From positions 1-54,072 of the forward strand of contig JAETOJ010000017.1 in the NCBI GenBank assembly GCA_021768085.1: a stretch of DNA of 54,072 nucleotides. The letters are read 5' to 3'. Position numbers and translations under genes: made by a program. Under the pieces are notes generated by a model, which saw only the letters and a list, made by a program, of their open reading frames with translations, made no database searches and was not told the origin of the DNA. This document shows positions 23,922-32,855 of this stretch, piece by piece (position 1 is the stretch's first letter; every line of letters begins with the position of its first letter). The stretch is from Bacillota bacterium. Its GTDB lineage: Bacteria; Bacillota; Clostridia; Oscillospirales; Oscillospiraceae.

Positions 23922-25595
23922 ATGGCACATGACAGCTGGGATCGGTATTACCCCCGCCCGCAGCTCCGGCGGGACAGCTTTTTTTCGCTGAATCGGGGCT
24001 GGACGCTGAACGGAAGGCCCATCCGGGTTCCCTGGCCGCCCCAGGCCCCCCTGTCCGAATACGGAGGGCAGGTGGGGGACGTGCTGCGGTATGAGACTGC
24101 CTTCACCCTGCCCGAGGGCTTCGCCCCCCGGGGCTGCCGGGTACTGCTCCACTTCGGGGCGGTGGATCAGGTGGCGGAGGCGTGGGTGAACGGCCAGAGC
24201 GTGATCCGTCACGAGGGGGGCTATCTGCCCTTTTCCGCCGATGTCACCGCCGCCCTGGGCCCCGGGGAGAACCGGCTGGAGGTCAAGGCGGTGGATACCC
24301 TCTCCCACGACTACCCCTATGGCAAGCAGCACAAACGCCCCCACGGGATGTGGTACACCCCGGTGTCCGGCATCTGGCAGCCGGTGTGGCTGGAGGCGGT
24401 GCCGGAGCGGGGGGCGGTGTCCGGCCTGCGGATCACGCCAGATCTCACCGGGATCTACGTGGAGGTGGAGGCAGGCGGGGCGGAGTTTACCGTCAGCATC
24501 CCCCTGGGGGAGGGGCGCTATGTCACCGCCCGAGGGGTGGAGGGGCCCATTCGGCTGGACATACCCCGGCCCCGTCTCTGGACAACCGATGACCCGTACT
24601 TATACCCCCTCACTGTCACCACGGATACCGACCGGGTGGAGAGCTACTTTGCCCTGCGCACCGTGTCCGTCCGGGAGATGGGCGGGCACACCCGCCTGTG
24701 CCTCAACGGGGAGCCGGTGTTCCTCCACGGGGTGCTGGATCAGGGCTACTTCGCCGACGGCCTGTTCCTTCCCAAGGAGCCGGAGGAGTACGAGCGGGAC
24801 GTGCTGCGGATGAAGGAACTGGGCTTCAACACCCTGCGCAAGCACGTGAAGCTGGAGCCGGAGGCGTTCTATTATGCCTGCGACCGGTTGGGGATGCTGG
24901 TGATTCAGGACATGGTGAACTCTGGCGGCTACGACTACTTGCGAGACACGGTGATCCCCAACTTTGTGAGCAAAAAGCGGAAGGACGGCGGCCGGGGCGG
25001 CAGCGAGAAGCGCAAAGCCTTTTTTGAACGTCATTGCCTGGACACCGTTGCCTGTCTGCAAAACCACCCTTGCATTGTGGGCTGGACGATCTTTAACGAG
25101 GGGTGGGGCCAGTACGATTCCGACCGGATCTGCCGCCTGCTGAGGGGGGCGGATCCCACCCGGTTCTTCATCAGCGCCTCCGGCTGGTTTGCCCAGGAGG
25201 AGGGGGACGTTCAGAGCGAGCACATCTACTTCAGCAGCCGGGTGCCAGAGGGGACGGGGCCGGGAAAGTTCCTGCTGCTGGGCGAGTGCGGCGGCTTCCC
25301 TCTCCGGGTGGAGGGCCACGTCGCCCAGGACAGGAAAAACTACGGCTACGGGGGGCAGTCCTTCACCGCGGGGGAGCTCACCGGCCGGATCCAGGCCCTG
25401 TACGACGACATGGTGTTGCCCACTGTTCCTCGGGGGCTGTGCGGCTGTATCTACACCCAACTCAGCGACGTGGAGGGGGAGACCAACGGCCTGTATACCT
25501 ATGACCGGCAGGTGCGCAAGGTGTCCACTGGTGCCCTAATGGATATCGCCCGGCAGCTGAGGGAGGCGCTGGAGGACGCGGTGAAAAACGGTTGA
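23922..25595 (+). CDS. Glycoside hydrolase family 2 protein
   Basis: A 557-residue enzyme of the beta-galactosidase/beta-glucuronidase/beta-mannosidase family. Order of domains: N-terminal jelly-roll sugar-binding domain (about 20-165, with AEAWVNGQ and HGMWYTPVSGIWQPVWLE), immunoglobulin-like domain (about 170-255) and TIM barrel (about 260-550). The acid/base is E393 in FNEGWGQYD, the nucleophile probably E455 in LLGECGGF. No signal peptide, so cytosolic. It is shorter than LacZ and lacks domains 4-5. ATG at 23922 follows AAGGGAG. It is transcribed alone. The nonpolar residues around the site do not tell me which sugar it releases. Confidence 0.88.
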   Translation: MAHDSWDRYYPRPQLRRDSFFSLNRGWTLNGRPIRVPWPPQAPLSEYGGQVGDVLRYETAFTLPEGFAPRGCRVLLHFGAVDQVAEAWVNGQSVIRHEGGYLPFSADVTAALGPGENRLEVKAVDTLSHDYPYGKQHKRPHGMWYTPVSGIWQPVWLEAVPERGAVSGLRITPDLTGIYVEVEAGGAEFTVSIPLGEGRYVTARGVEGPIRLDIPRPRLWTTDDPYLYPLTVTTDTDRVESYFALRTVSVREMGGHTRLCLNGEPVFLHGVLDQGYFADGLFLPKEPEEYERDVLRMKELGFNTLRKHVKLEPEAFYYACDRLGMLVIQDMVNSGGYDYLRDTVIPNFVSKKRKDGGRGGSEKRKAFFERHCLDTVACLQNHPCIVGWTIFNEGWGQYDSDRICRLLRGADPTRFFISASGWFAQEEGDVQSEHIYFSSRVPEGTGPGKFLLLGECGGFPLRVEGHVAQDRKNYGYGGQSFTAGELTGRIQALYDDMVLPTVPRGLCGCIYTQLSDVEGETNGLYTYDRQVRKVSTGALMDIARQLREALEDAVKNG

Positions 25596-25619
25596 CACCC
25601 GGGGGAAATGTGATATACT
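25592..25619 (+). promoter_or_regulatory. Promoter of the ferritin gene, overlapping the GH2 stop codon
   Basis: TTGACA (25592-25597), 16-nt spacer, TATACT (25614-25619). The -35 overlaps the GH2 stop (25593-25595). No clear Fur box was seen. Confidence 0.75.
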
Positions 25620-25671
25620 TTTCCAGGAAAGCGCCCCAGGACGCGATATACAAAAAGGAGTGTATGGTAAC

Positions 25672-26181
25672 ATGGATAAAAAAGTCGCCGCGCTGCTGAA
25701 CGATCAGATCAATAAGGAACTGTATTCCGCCTACCTGTACCTGGATATGGCAAACTTCTACGCCTCCAAGGGGCTGGACGGCTTCGCCAACTGGTTCGAG
25801 ATCCAGGCCCGGGAGGAGCAGGATCACGCCATGCTGATCTACAAGTACCTCCACAACAACAGCGAGGACGTGACCCTGGCCGCCATTGCCAAACCGGACA
25901 AGGAGTTCAAGACCCTGAGCGACCCCCTTACCGCTGCCTTGGCCCATGAGCAGTACGTCACCAGCCTGATCAACGCCATCTATGAAGCCGCCCAGGAGGC
26001 CAAAGATCACCGGGCGGTACAGTTCCTGGACTGGTTCATCAAGGAGCAGGGGGAGGAGGAGATGAACTCCTCCAACCTGATCACCAAGATGGGAATGTTC
26101 GGTGGAGATCCCAAGGCCCTTTACATGATGAACAACGAGCTGGCGGGTCGCACCTATTCTGCCCCTTCCCTGAGGCTGTAA
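25672..26181 (+). CDS. Ferritin
   Basis: A 169-residue non-haem ferritin that oxidises Fe(II) and stores it as ferric mineral in a 24-subunit shell. The four-helix bundle and ferroxidase residues are visible: Glu in NDQINKELYSAYLYL, the E-x-x-H pair in REEQDHAMLIYKYL, Glu in AHEQYVT and Gln/Glu in FIKEQGEEE. ATG at 25672 lies 11 nt after AAGGAG. It is monocistronic, between a consensus promoter and a bidirectional terminator. The C-terminal tail (ELAGRTYSAPSLRL) is of the usual length. Confidence 0.95.
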   Translation: MDKKVAALLNDQINKELYSAYLYLDMANFYASKGLDGFANWFEIQAREEQDHAMLIYKYLHNNSEDVTLAAIAKPDKEFKTLSDPLTAALAHEQYVTSLINAIYEAAQEAKDHRAVQFLDWFIKEQGEEEMNSSNLITKMGMFGGDPKALYMMNNELAGRTYSAPSLRL

Positions 26182-26222
26182 GAGAAGCGCGCAGCGCCCG
26201 CAGTGTGACAACAGTGGAGCTG

Positions 26223-26259
26223 AAAAATCCCGACCCCCACTGGGGGCCGGGATTTTTTT
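26223..26259. terminator. Bidirectional terminator, ferritin and SpoIIQ-like genes
   Basis: AAAAATCCCG...CGGGATTTTTTT stem with an inner ACCCCC/GGGGGC pairing. It serves both convergent genes. Confidence 0.85.
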
Positions 26260-26265
26260 GCCGCA

Positions 26266-27018
26266 TCACCGCTCAGGCAGATAGTCGTGGGGATTCACCG
26301 GGTTGTCGTCTCGATACATGGCAAAGTGTAGATGGGGCTGGGTGGCATTCTCCGCCACGGCGGTGGCGCCCACGGATCCAATGAGGCTGCCGGTGGAGAC
26401 CGTGTCGCCCACCGCTACATCGGGGGCGGCGGCCAGATTGGCGTACTGGCTGATCAGGCCATTGCCGTGATCGATCTCCACCGTGGTGCCCATAAAGGGA
26501 TCGTCGTACACCTTGGAGATGGTGCCGGCAGCAGTGGCGATGACCTTCGTGCCCAGGGAGACGGCCAGATCCAGCCCGTCATGGGTGCGCCAGTCCCCCA
26601 TGGTTTCACTGTAGGCCAGGGCCTCCACCGAGTAGTCCGCCAGAATGGAGCCGTTCACCGGCCATGTAAAGACCAGCGAGGCGGGCTGTGTGGGCTGGGG
26701 AGCGGCGGTGGCGGCGGGGGTGGGCTGGGCCGCGGGCTGGGCGCTGGGGGCGGGAGAGGGCTGTGTCGTGGGCGTCGGGGAGGGCTGGGCGGTCATGCGG
26801 GGAACGGGGCTGGCCGAGGGCTTGTCCACAATGGCCGCGGAGCCCGCTGCCGGCAAGCCGGGGTTGTCCTCCACGCCGCTGCGTACGCCCTGCACCAGAT
26901 AGTAGCCCGACAGGGCGATGGCGGCCACGCAGATGAGTACCACAAGATAGAAACCCTTTCCGGAAATGAAATCGCCAAGTTTTTCGATCCAACTTCGTTT
27001 ATGATTGTTGTTCATCAT
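26266..27018 (-). CDS. M23 family peptidase, SpoIIQ-like
   Basis: A 250-residue membrane-anchored protein. Residues 1-22 are basic and cytosolic, about 23-44 a single helix, about 60-115 a Pro/Ala/Ser/Thr-rich linker, and about 120-250 a LytM/M23 domain. Zinc ligands appear intact: H and D in THDGLDLAV, and HLHF. In Clostridia SpoIIQ has this architecture and keeps its metal site, whereas the B. subtilis protein has lost it. SpoIIQ sits in the forespore membrane and joins SpoIIIAH to build the channel between mother cell and forespore. RBS CCGGAGGTG. A possible sigma-F/G promoter lies at 27033-27062. A vegetative cell-wall endopeptidase is the alternative. Confidence 0.8.
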   Translation of the reverse strand: MMNNNHKRSWIEKLGDFISGKGFYLVVLICVAAIALSGYYLVQGVRSGVEDNPGLPAAGSAAIVDKPSASPVPRMTAQPSPTPTTQPSPAPSAQPAAQPTPAATAAPQPTQPASLVFTWPVNGSILADYSVEALAYSETMGDWRTHDGLDLAVSLGTKVIATAAGTISKVYDDPFMGTTVEIDHGNGLISQYANLAAAPDVAVGDTVSTGSLIGSVGATAVAENATQPHLHFAMYRDDNPVNPHDYLPER

Positions 27019-27032
27019 GACACCTCCGGCCC

Positions 27033-27062
27033 TATTGTGGACGAAGCGAGGGTGGTTTATAC
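27033..27062 (-). promoter_or_regulatory. Candidate forespore (sigma-F/G) promoter
   Basis: On the minus strand GTATA (27062-27058), 18-nt spacer, CACAATA (27039-27033). This resembles the sigma-F/G pattern and no good sigma-A pair was seen there. Confidence 0.35.
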
Positions 27063-27089
27063 CCGCCCTGGGGAAAAATCGCCAGGGGA

Positions 27090-27119
27090 TTGTTTTCGAT
27101 GGGGCGGATGTGGTAAACT
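27090..27119 (+). promoter_or_regulatory. Candidate promoter of recG operon
   Basis: TTGTTT (27090-27095), 18-nt spacer, TAAACT (27114-27119). Confidence 0.4.
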
Positions 27120-27196
27120 AATGAAAATTGCGGCTGTCCGCAGAAGCCGGGGTTCCGCAAAGCCGGTCACTGACTTTGCGGTGAGGAGGTGAAACC

Positions 27197-29272
27197 ATGC
27201 CGCTGACCCGAAATACCCCCCTGACCGAGCTGCCGGGGGTAGGCCCAGCCCGGGCCAAAAAACTGGAGAAGCTGGGCCTGCACACCCTGGGGGACACCCT
27301 AAAGCACCTGCCCCAGCGGTATGAGGATCGGCGGGAGGTGTGCACCCTCCGGGACGCGCCGGCGGATCGGCCCTGCTGCGTGCCGCTGCTCATCGCGGAG
27401 ACACCCCGGGTGAGCTATGTGCGCCGGGGGCTGACGCTGGTGAAGGTGCGGGCAGTGGACGGCACCGGGGCGGCCCACATCACCTTTTTCAATCAGGACT
27501 ATATCCGGGAGGTGCTTCGGGCCGGGGAGAGCTACGTGTTCTACGGCACGGTGGAGCGGCAGGGGAACCTGTACGCCATGACCAACCCGGCCTTCGAGCG
27601 GGAGGGGGCGGGCCGGGCCACCGGCCTGATCCTGCCGGTGTATCCGTTGACGGCAGGCATTTCCAATAACCTGCTGGCGGGGATCACCCGGCGGGCGGTG
27701 GAGGACTGCCTGGAGGGGCTGCCCGAGCCCCTCCCCGCCCGGGTGCGGAAGGAGCATCAGCTCTGCCAGACCCGGTACGCCCGGAAGAATATCCACTACC
27801 CGGCGGACTTCGAGGCCCTGGCCATCGCGCGGCGGCGGCTGGTGTTTGAGGAGCTGTTCGTCCTCACCTGCGGGCTGGCCCAGCTCAAGGAGCGCCGCTC
27901 GGTGGGGGAGGGCCGGGTGCTGGACGGGGATCCGGAGGAATTTGCCGCCCTGCTGCCTTTCGCCCCCACGGGCGCCCAGCGCCGGGCCATGGAGGACATG
28001 GCCGCCGACCTGCGCTCCGGCCGGGCCATGAACCGGCTGGTGCAGGGGGACGTGGGTTCAGGCAAGACGGCGGTGGCCGCCTTCGGGGCGTGGACGGCGG
28101 CGAAAAGCGGCTGCCAGTGCGCCCTCATGGCCCCCACGGAGCTGCTGGCGGAGCAGCACGCCCGCACCATGGAGGCCCTGCTGGCCCCCGCCGGGGTGCG
28201 GGTGGCGCTGCTCACCGGCTCGGTGAAAGGGAAGGAGAAAAAGGCCCTGCTGTCCGCCCTGAGCACGGGGGAGATCGACCTGGTGGTGGGCACCCACGCC
28301 CTGTTCTCCCAGGGGGTAGAGTACCGCGACCTGGGCCTTGTCATTGCCGACGAGCAGCACCGCTTTGGGGTGGCCCAGCGGGGGGCCTTAGCGGAAAAAG
28401 GGGGGGCCGTCCCGCCCCATGTGCTGGTGATGTCCGCCACCCCCATCCCCCGGACGCTGGCCCTGATCATCTACGGCGACCTGGACGTGTCCGTGATGGA
28501 CGAGCTGCCCCCGGGCCGCACCCCCGTGGCCACCTTTGCCGTGGGGGAGGACAAGCGCCAGCGGATGTACGGCTTTGTCCGCAAGCAGGTGGGGCTGGGG
28601 CGGCAGGTGTATATCGTGTGCCCCGCGGTGGAGGAGAACGGCGGCGGCTGGGAGGATACCCCCGGCATGGATTTGAAGGCGGTGACCGCTTACGCCAAGG
28701 AGCTGCGGGAGCGGGTGTTCCCCGACCTACGGGTGGGCTTTGTCCACGGCAAGCTGAAGGCAAAGGACAAGGAGGCGGTGATGGCCGCCTTTTCTGCCGG
28801 GGAGCTGGATGTGCTGGTGTCCACCACCGTCATTGAGGTGGGGGTGGACGTGCCCAACGCCTCCCTCATGATCATTGAGAATGCGGAGCGGTTCGGGCTG
28901 AGCCAGCTCCACCAGCTCCGGGGCCGGGTGGGCCGGGGGAAGCACGAGAGCTTTTGCGTGCTCATGACCGCCAGCCGCAGCGAGACCGCCCGGGAGCGCC
29001 TGCGGGCGCTGTGTGCCACCAACGACGGCTTCCAAATCGCGGAGGAGGATCTGCGGCTGCGGGGCCCTGGCGACTTTTTCGGCAAGCGGCAGCACGGCCT
29101 ACCCCAGCTGAAGGTGGCCGACTTTGCCGCCGATCTGGAACTATTAAAGGAGGCTCGGGGGGCGGCGGAGGAGCTCATCGCCGCCGACCCGGAGCTGAAG
29201 CAGCCCGCCCACCGCCTGCTGAAAAAGAAGGTGCGGGAGCTGTTCGAGGAGAACGGGGAGCTGTTCAATTGA
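27197..29272 (+). CDS. recG: ATP-dependent DNA helicase RecG
   Basis: A 691-residue branch-migration helicase that reverses stalled forks and processes Holliday junctions. Wedge/OB domain in residues about 1-180 (LPGVGPARAKKLEKLGLHTLGD at the start), then superfamily-2 helicase motifs: Walker A GDVGSGKTAVA near residue 285, DEQHRFG (motif II) near 383, SATPIPRTLAL (motif III), and QLRGRVGRG (motif VI). The TRG-type region LRLRGPGDFFGKRQHGLP is present. Length is normal. ATG at 27197 follows GAGGAGGTG. The next gene starts 31 nt downstream with no terminator, so recG and the GTPase-nuclease fusion form an operon. Confidence 0.96.
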   Translation: MPLTRNTPLTELPGVGPARAKKLEKLGLHTLGDTLKHLPQRYEDRREVCTLRDAPADRPCCVPLLIAETPRVSYVRRGLTLVKVRAVDGTGAAHITFFNQDYIREVLRAGESYVFYGTVERQGNLYAMTNPAFEREGAGRATGLILPVYPLTAGISNNLLAGITRRAVEDCLEGLPEPLPARVRKEHQLCQTRYARKNIHYPADFEALAIARRRLVFEELFVLTCGLAQLKERRSVGEGRVLDGDPEEFAALLPFAPTGAQRRAMEDMAADLRSGRAMNRLVQGDVGSGKTAVAAFGAWTAAKSGCQCALMAPTELLAEQHARTMEALLAPAGVRVALLTGSVKGKEKKALLSALSTGEIDLVVGTHALFSQGVEYRDLGLVIADEQHRFGVAQRGALAEKGGAVPPHVLVMSATPIPRTLALIIYGDLDVSVMDELPPGRTPVATFAVGEDKRQRMYGFVRKQVGLGRQVYIVCPAVEENGGGWEDTPGMDLKAVTAYAKELRERVFPDLRVGFVHGKLKAKDKEAVMAAFSAGELDVLVSTTVIEVGVDVPNASLMIIENAERFGLSQLHQLRGRVGRGKHESFCVLMTASRSETARERLRALCATNDGFQIAEEDLRLRGPGDFFGKRQHGLPQLKVADFAADLELLKEARGAAEELIAADPELKQPAHRLLKKKVRELFEENGELFN

Positions 29273-29303
29273 GGGCAGATCGAGATACAAAGGAGCGTAT
29301 GCC

Positions 29304-31868
29304 ATGAAACGGCTGACCATCGGGATGCTGGCCCACGTGGACGCGGGGAAAACTACCCTATCCGAGGCCATGCTCTACCGGGCCGGGGCGGTGCGGCGGC
29401 TGGGGCGGGTGGATCACGGGGACGCCTTCCTGGACACCGACCGGCAGGAGCGGGAGCGGGGGATCACCATCTTCTCCAAACAGGCGCGGCTCACCTGGGG
29501 GGACTGTGAGATCACCCTGCTGGACACCCCGGGTCACGTGGACTTCTTCTCCGAGACGGAGCGGGCGGTGCAGGTGCTGGACTGCGCAGTGCTGCTGGTG
29601 AGCGGGGCGGACGGGGTGCAGGGCCACACTGAGACCCTGTGGCGGCTGCTGAAACGGCACGGCGTACCCACCTTCCTGTTCGTCAACAAGATGGATCAGC
29701 CGGACACGGATCGAACGGCGCTGCTGGCCCAGCTCCAGGCGCGGCTTGCCGAGGGCTGCGCCGATTTTTCCGGTCCCTGGGAGGACGTACTGGAGCAGGC
29801 CGCCCTGTGTGATGAGGAGCTGATGGAGCGGTATCTGGAGACGGGGACGCTGGACGACGCGGATCTGTCCGCGCTGATTGTGGAGCGGAAGCTGTTCCCC
29901 TGCTTCTTCGGCTCGGCGCTGAACCTGGACGGGGTGGACGAGCTGCTGGACGCTCTGGCCCGGTTCGCCCTGGAGCCGGAGTGGGAGGCGGAGTTCGCCG
30001 CCCGGGTATACAAGATCTCCCGGGATGACAAAGGGGAGCGGCTCACCTGGATGAAGATCACCGGCGGCGCTCTGCGGGTGCGGGACGTGGTGCGTGGCCC
30101 GGACTGGGAGGAGAAGGCCGCCCAGCTCCGGCTGTACTCCGGAGCGAGGTTCACCCCGGCGGAGGAGGCCCCGGCGGGGACGGTGTGCGCCGTGGCCGGG
30201 CTCACCCGCACCCGGGCGGGCCAGGGCCTGGGGGGGGCGGACGACTGGGCCGGTCCGGAGCTGGAGCCGGTGCTGGCCTGCCAGGTGCTGCCGCCGGACG
30301 GTGGAGATGTCCATACCCTGCTGGCCCAGCTCCGGATCCTGGAGGAGGAGGATCCCCAGCTCCAGGTGGAGTGGGACGAGGGGGCGGGGGAGATCCGGGT
30401 GCGCCTCATGGGGGAGGTGCAGCTGGAGGTGCTGTCCCGGTTGCTGGAGCGGCGGTTCGGGGTGGAGGCGTCCTTCGGCCCTGGGCGGATCGTCTACCTG
30501 GAGACCATCGCCGCCCCGGCGGAGGGGGTGGGCCACTTCGAGCCCCTGCGCCACTACGCCGAGGTACATCTTCTGCTGGAGCCGCTGGAGCGAGGGGCGG
30601 GGCTGGTGCTGGACACCGCCTGCGACCAGAATGTGCTGGAGGGCCACTGGCAGCGGCTCATCCTCACCAACCTGATGGAGAAGGAGCACCGGGGGGTGCT
30701 GACGGGGGCGCCCATCACCGATATGAAAATCACCCTGCTCACCGGCCGGGCCCACCTGAAGCACACCGAGGGGGGCGACTTCCGGCAGGCCGCCTGGCGG
30801 GCGGTACGCCAGGGGCTCATGTCCGCTCAAAGCGTGCTGCTGGAGCCCTGGTACTCTTTCCGCTTAGAAGTGCCCACGGGCAACGTGGGCCGGGCCATGA
30901 CGGATTTGCAGCGGATGGGGGCGGAGCTGCTGCCCCCGGAGCAGGGTGGGGAGACGGCGGTGCTCACCGGCAGCGTCCCGGTGTCCGAGGTGGGGGACTA
31001 CTGGCGGACAGTGGCGGCCTACACCGGGGGGCGGGGGCGGTTCTCCTGCGCGGTGGAGGGCTACCGCCCCTGCCACAACGCCGAGGAGGTCATCGCCGCC
31101 GCGGGCTACGACCCGGATCGGGATGTGGACAACCCCTCCGGTTCGGTGTTCTGTTCCCACGGCTCGGGAGTGATCGTGCCCTGGGACGAGGTGCGGCAGC
31201 ATATGCACCTGGACAGCGGCTGGCGGCGGTCGGGGGAGCGCACCGCAGAGGAGGAGAGCGCCCCCGCCCGCCAGCCTCCCATGAGCTATGAGTCCCGGGC
31301 GGCGCTGGACAAGGAGCTGGAGGCCATTTTCCAGCGGGCCTACGGCCCCACGAAGCCCCACGCCTTCCGGCCCGTCCCCAGGGCCGACCCGCCGAAGCCC
31401 AGGCCCTGGAAAGGGTTGAAGGTTCGGGATGGGGAGGATTACCTGCTGGTGGATGGATACAACATCATCCACGCCTGGGACGAGCTGCGTGCCCTGAGCC
31501 GCGCGGATCTGGACAGTGCCCGGGAGCAACTGATCCACCGGCTGCGCAACTACCAGGGATGGAAGCGGTGCAAGGTCATCGTGGTGTTCGACGCCTACAA
31601 GGTGAAGGGGAACCCGGGCAGTGTGGAGCGTCTGGGGGATCTGTTTGTGGTTTACACCAAAGAGGCGGAGACGGCGGATATGTATATCGAAAAAACCACC
31701 TACGCCCTGGCCAGGGAGCGGAAGGAGCACCGGGTGCGGGTGGCCACCTCCGACGGGTTGGAGCAGATGATCATCCTGGGCCACGGGGCGGTGCGTATGC
31801 CCGCCGCGGAGCTGGAGTTCGAGATCAAACAGGCGGAGGCGGAGATCCGCCGAACCATTGAGGGATAA
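29304..31868 (+). CDS. TetM/EF-G-like translational GTPase fused to a Rae1/YacP-type NYN nuclease
   Basis: An 854-residue two-part protein. Residues 1-230 are a translational GTPase domain: G1 AHVDAGKTT (10-18), RGIT (52-55), DTPGH (74-78), NKMD (128-131) and a G5-like GSALN. Residues about 235-640 follow the EF-G/Tet(M) layout (domains II-V; YKISRDDKGERLTWMKITGG, QVEWDEGAGEIRVRLMGEVQLEVL, then ITDMKITLLTGRAH). After a linker (about 645-710), residues 713-854 match YacP/Rae1, the A-site mRNA endoribonuclease of Bacillus: YLLVDGYNIIHAWDEL, VIVVFDAYKV, EAETADMYIEK, ATSDGLEQ. Acidic residues D717, D763, D792 and D817 fit the NYN/PIN metal site. RBS AAAGGAG. A role in cutting mRNA on stalled ribosomes is inference; tetracycline resistance is less likely. 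Confidence 0.9.
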   Translation: MKRLTIGMLAHVDAGKTTLSEAMLYRAGAVRRLGRVDHGDAFLDTDRQERERGITIFSKQARLTWGDCEITLLDTPGHVDFFSETERAVQVLDCAVLLVSGADGVQGHTETLWRLLKRHGVPTFLFVNKMDQPDTDRTALLAQLQARLAEGCADFSGPWEDVLEQAALCDEELMERYLETGTLDDADLSALIVERKLFPCFFGSALNLDGVDELLDALARFALEPEWEAEFAARVYKISRDDKGERLTWMKITGGALRVRDVVRGPDWEEKAAQLRLYSGARFTPAEEAPAGTVCAVAGLTRTRAGQGLGGADDWAGPELEPVLACQVLPPDGGDVHTLLAQLRILEEEDPQLQVEWDEGAGEIRVRLMGEVQLEVLSRLLERRFGVEASFGPGRIVYLETIAAPAEGVGHFEPLRHYAEVHLLLEPLERGAGLVLDTACDQNVLEGHWQRLILTNLMEKEHRGVLTGAPITDMKITLLTGRAHLKHTEGGDFRQAAWRAVRQGLMSAQSVLLEPWYSFRLEVPTGNVGRAMTDLQRMGAELLPPEQGGETAVLTGSVPVSEVGDYWRTVAAYTGGRGRFSCAVEGYRPCHNAEEVIAAAGYDPDRDVDNPSGSVFCSHGSGVIVPWDEVRQHMHLDSGWRRSGERTAEEESAPARQPPMSYESRAALDKELEAIFQRAYGPTKPHAFRPVPRADPPKPRPWKGLKVRDGEDYLLVDGYNIIHAWDELRALSRADLDSAREQLIHRLRNYQGWKRCKVIVVFDAYKVKGNPGSVERLGDLFVVYTKEAETADMYIEKTTYALARERKEHRVRVATSDGLEQMIILGHGAVRMPAAELEFEIKQAEAEIRRTIEG

Positions 31869-31870
31869 TA

Positions 31871-31904
31871 AAAAGGCCCGCCCGATATGCCCGGGCGGGC
31901 CTTT
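31871..31904. terminator. Bidirectional terminator
   Basis: AAAGGCCCGCCCG (31872-31884) pairs perfectly with 31892-31904, loop of 7 nt. It lies between two convergent genes. Confidence 0.8.
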
Positions 31905-31910
31905 GCATAT

Positions 31911-32765
31911 TTAACTGTTCTCCCGGCTGTAGAAATATCGATCCCGGTCGATGGTGTGGCTGCGCAGATAGTTGGCCCAGAGCTTATAGGCCCCGTAGGC
32001 GAAATGGCAGCCGTCGCTGGCCAGCTCTGCGGGGAGCTGCCCGTCCTCGCCGGTGTAAACCTCGGCGGTGTTGAGTAGCACCACCTTTTTCTCCGCCGCC
32101 ACCCGGACGATGGCCTCGTTGAACTTGCTCAGGTTGGCGTTGTTGATGTAGTCGGCCAGCTTGTTGGCCCGGCACATGGCGTCGTTCACCGGGGGCATGA
32201 TCTGGAGGTACACCACCGCGTCCGGCTGGGCGGCCAGCACCTTCTCCAGCAGCTCGGACAGGCCCCTCTCGTACTCCGACGGGGCGAAGCCCAGCTCGTT
32301 CACGCCGATCATAATGTAAACCGCGTCGTAGCTGCGCCCGGACAGGGTGCCCACCAGGGTGCGTTCCTCGCCGTCCACCTCAAAGACCTTGTAGTCCTCG
32401 CTGTCCGCCCGGAACACATTCATCCCGCGGGCCCAGTGGAACGTGCCGTGCTTCAGTCCGCCGAACAGCTCCAGCCCCTCGGTGCGGGAGTCGCCCAGGA
32501 ACACGGCGTTGTCGAAAAAGCTGTCGTCCGCCACCGGCTCGCTCTCCTCCAGGGGCGCACCGAACTGATAGAGATCATAGGGCGGAGGGGTGGGCGTGGG
32601 CTCCGGCGTAGGCTCCGGGGTGGGTTCCGGGGTCTGGGTGGGGACAGCCTGGGTGGCCGGGGCGGGGGAGGAGGGTGGTGTGTAGTGGCCCTCGGTGTGG
32701 CCGCAGCCGGACAGCAGGGCCAGCAGCAGGACGGCGGCGATCGGATACGACAGGTTTCGACACAT
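31911..32765 (-). CDS. SGNH/GDSL-type hydrolase lipoprotein
   Basis: A 284-residue lipoprotein. Lipobox LLSGC with Cys21, then a Pro/Thr/Glu tether of about 40 residues with PEPTPEPTPEPT repeats, then an SGNH esterase domain. The catalytic Ser lies in FLGDSRTEGL (block I), the block III Asn in IGVNELG, and the Asp/His pair in SDGCHFAYGAYK (block V). Surface-anchored enzymes of this kind deacylate or deacetylate cell-wall polymers or sugars; the substrate here is unknown. ATG at 32765 with AAGGAG 11 nt upstream. A TTGACA...TACCAT promoter (32802-32831) precedes it, and it ends at the terminator shared with the GTPase-nuclease gene. Confidence 0.85.
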   Translation of the reverse strand: MCRNLSYPIAAVLLLALLSGCGHTEGHYTPPSSPAPATQAVPTQTPEPTPEPTPEPTPTPPPYDLYQFGAPLEESEPVADDSFFDNAVFLGDSRTEGLELFGGLKHGTFHWARGMNVFRADSEDYKVFEVDGEERTLVGTLSGRSYDAVYIMIGVNELGFAPSEYERGLSELLEKVLAAQPDAVVYLQIMPPVNDAMCRANKLADYINNANLSKFNEAIVRVAAEKKVVLLNTAEVYTGEDGQLPAELASDGCHFAYGAYKLWANYLRSHTIDRDRYFYSRENS

Positions 32766-32801
32766 TGCGGCAGGAACTCCTTATCTTTGTATTTCCCGCC
32801 T

Positions 32802-32831
32802 ATGGTAGCACCGCTGCCCCCCGGGTGTCAA
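32802..32831 (-). promoter_or_regulatory. Probable promoter of the SGNH lipoprotein
   Basis: On the minus strand TTGACA (32831-32826), 18-nt spacer, TACCAT (32807-32802). Confidence 0.5.
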
Positions 32832-32855
32832 GGGAGAAAGGGTTACAAAATCACC

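Noticed and set aside
29304..31868. Tetracycline resistance gene (tetM-like)
   Set aside because: The GTPase half resembles ribosomal protection proteins, but the nuclease fusion, the recG operon setting and native codon use argue for a housekeeping or stress role. Sequence alone does not support a resistance call.
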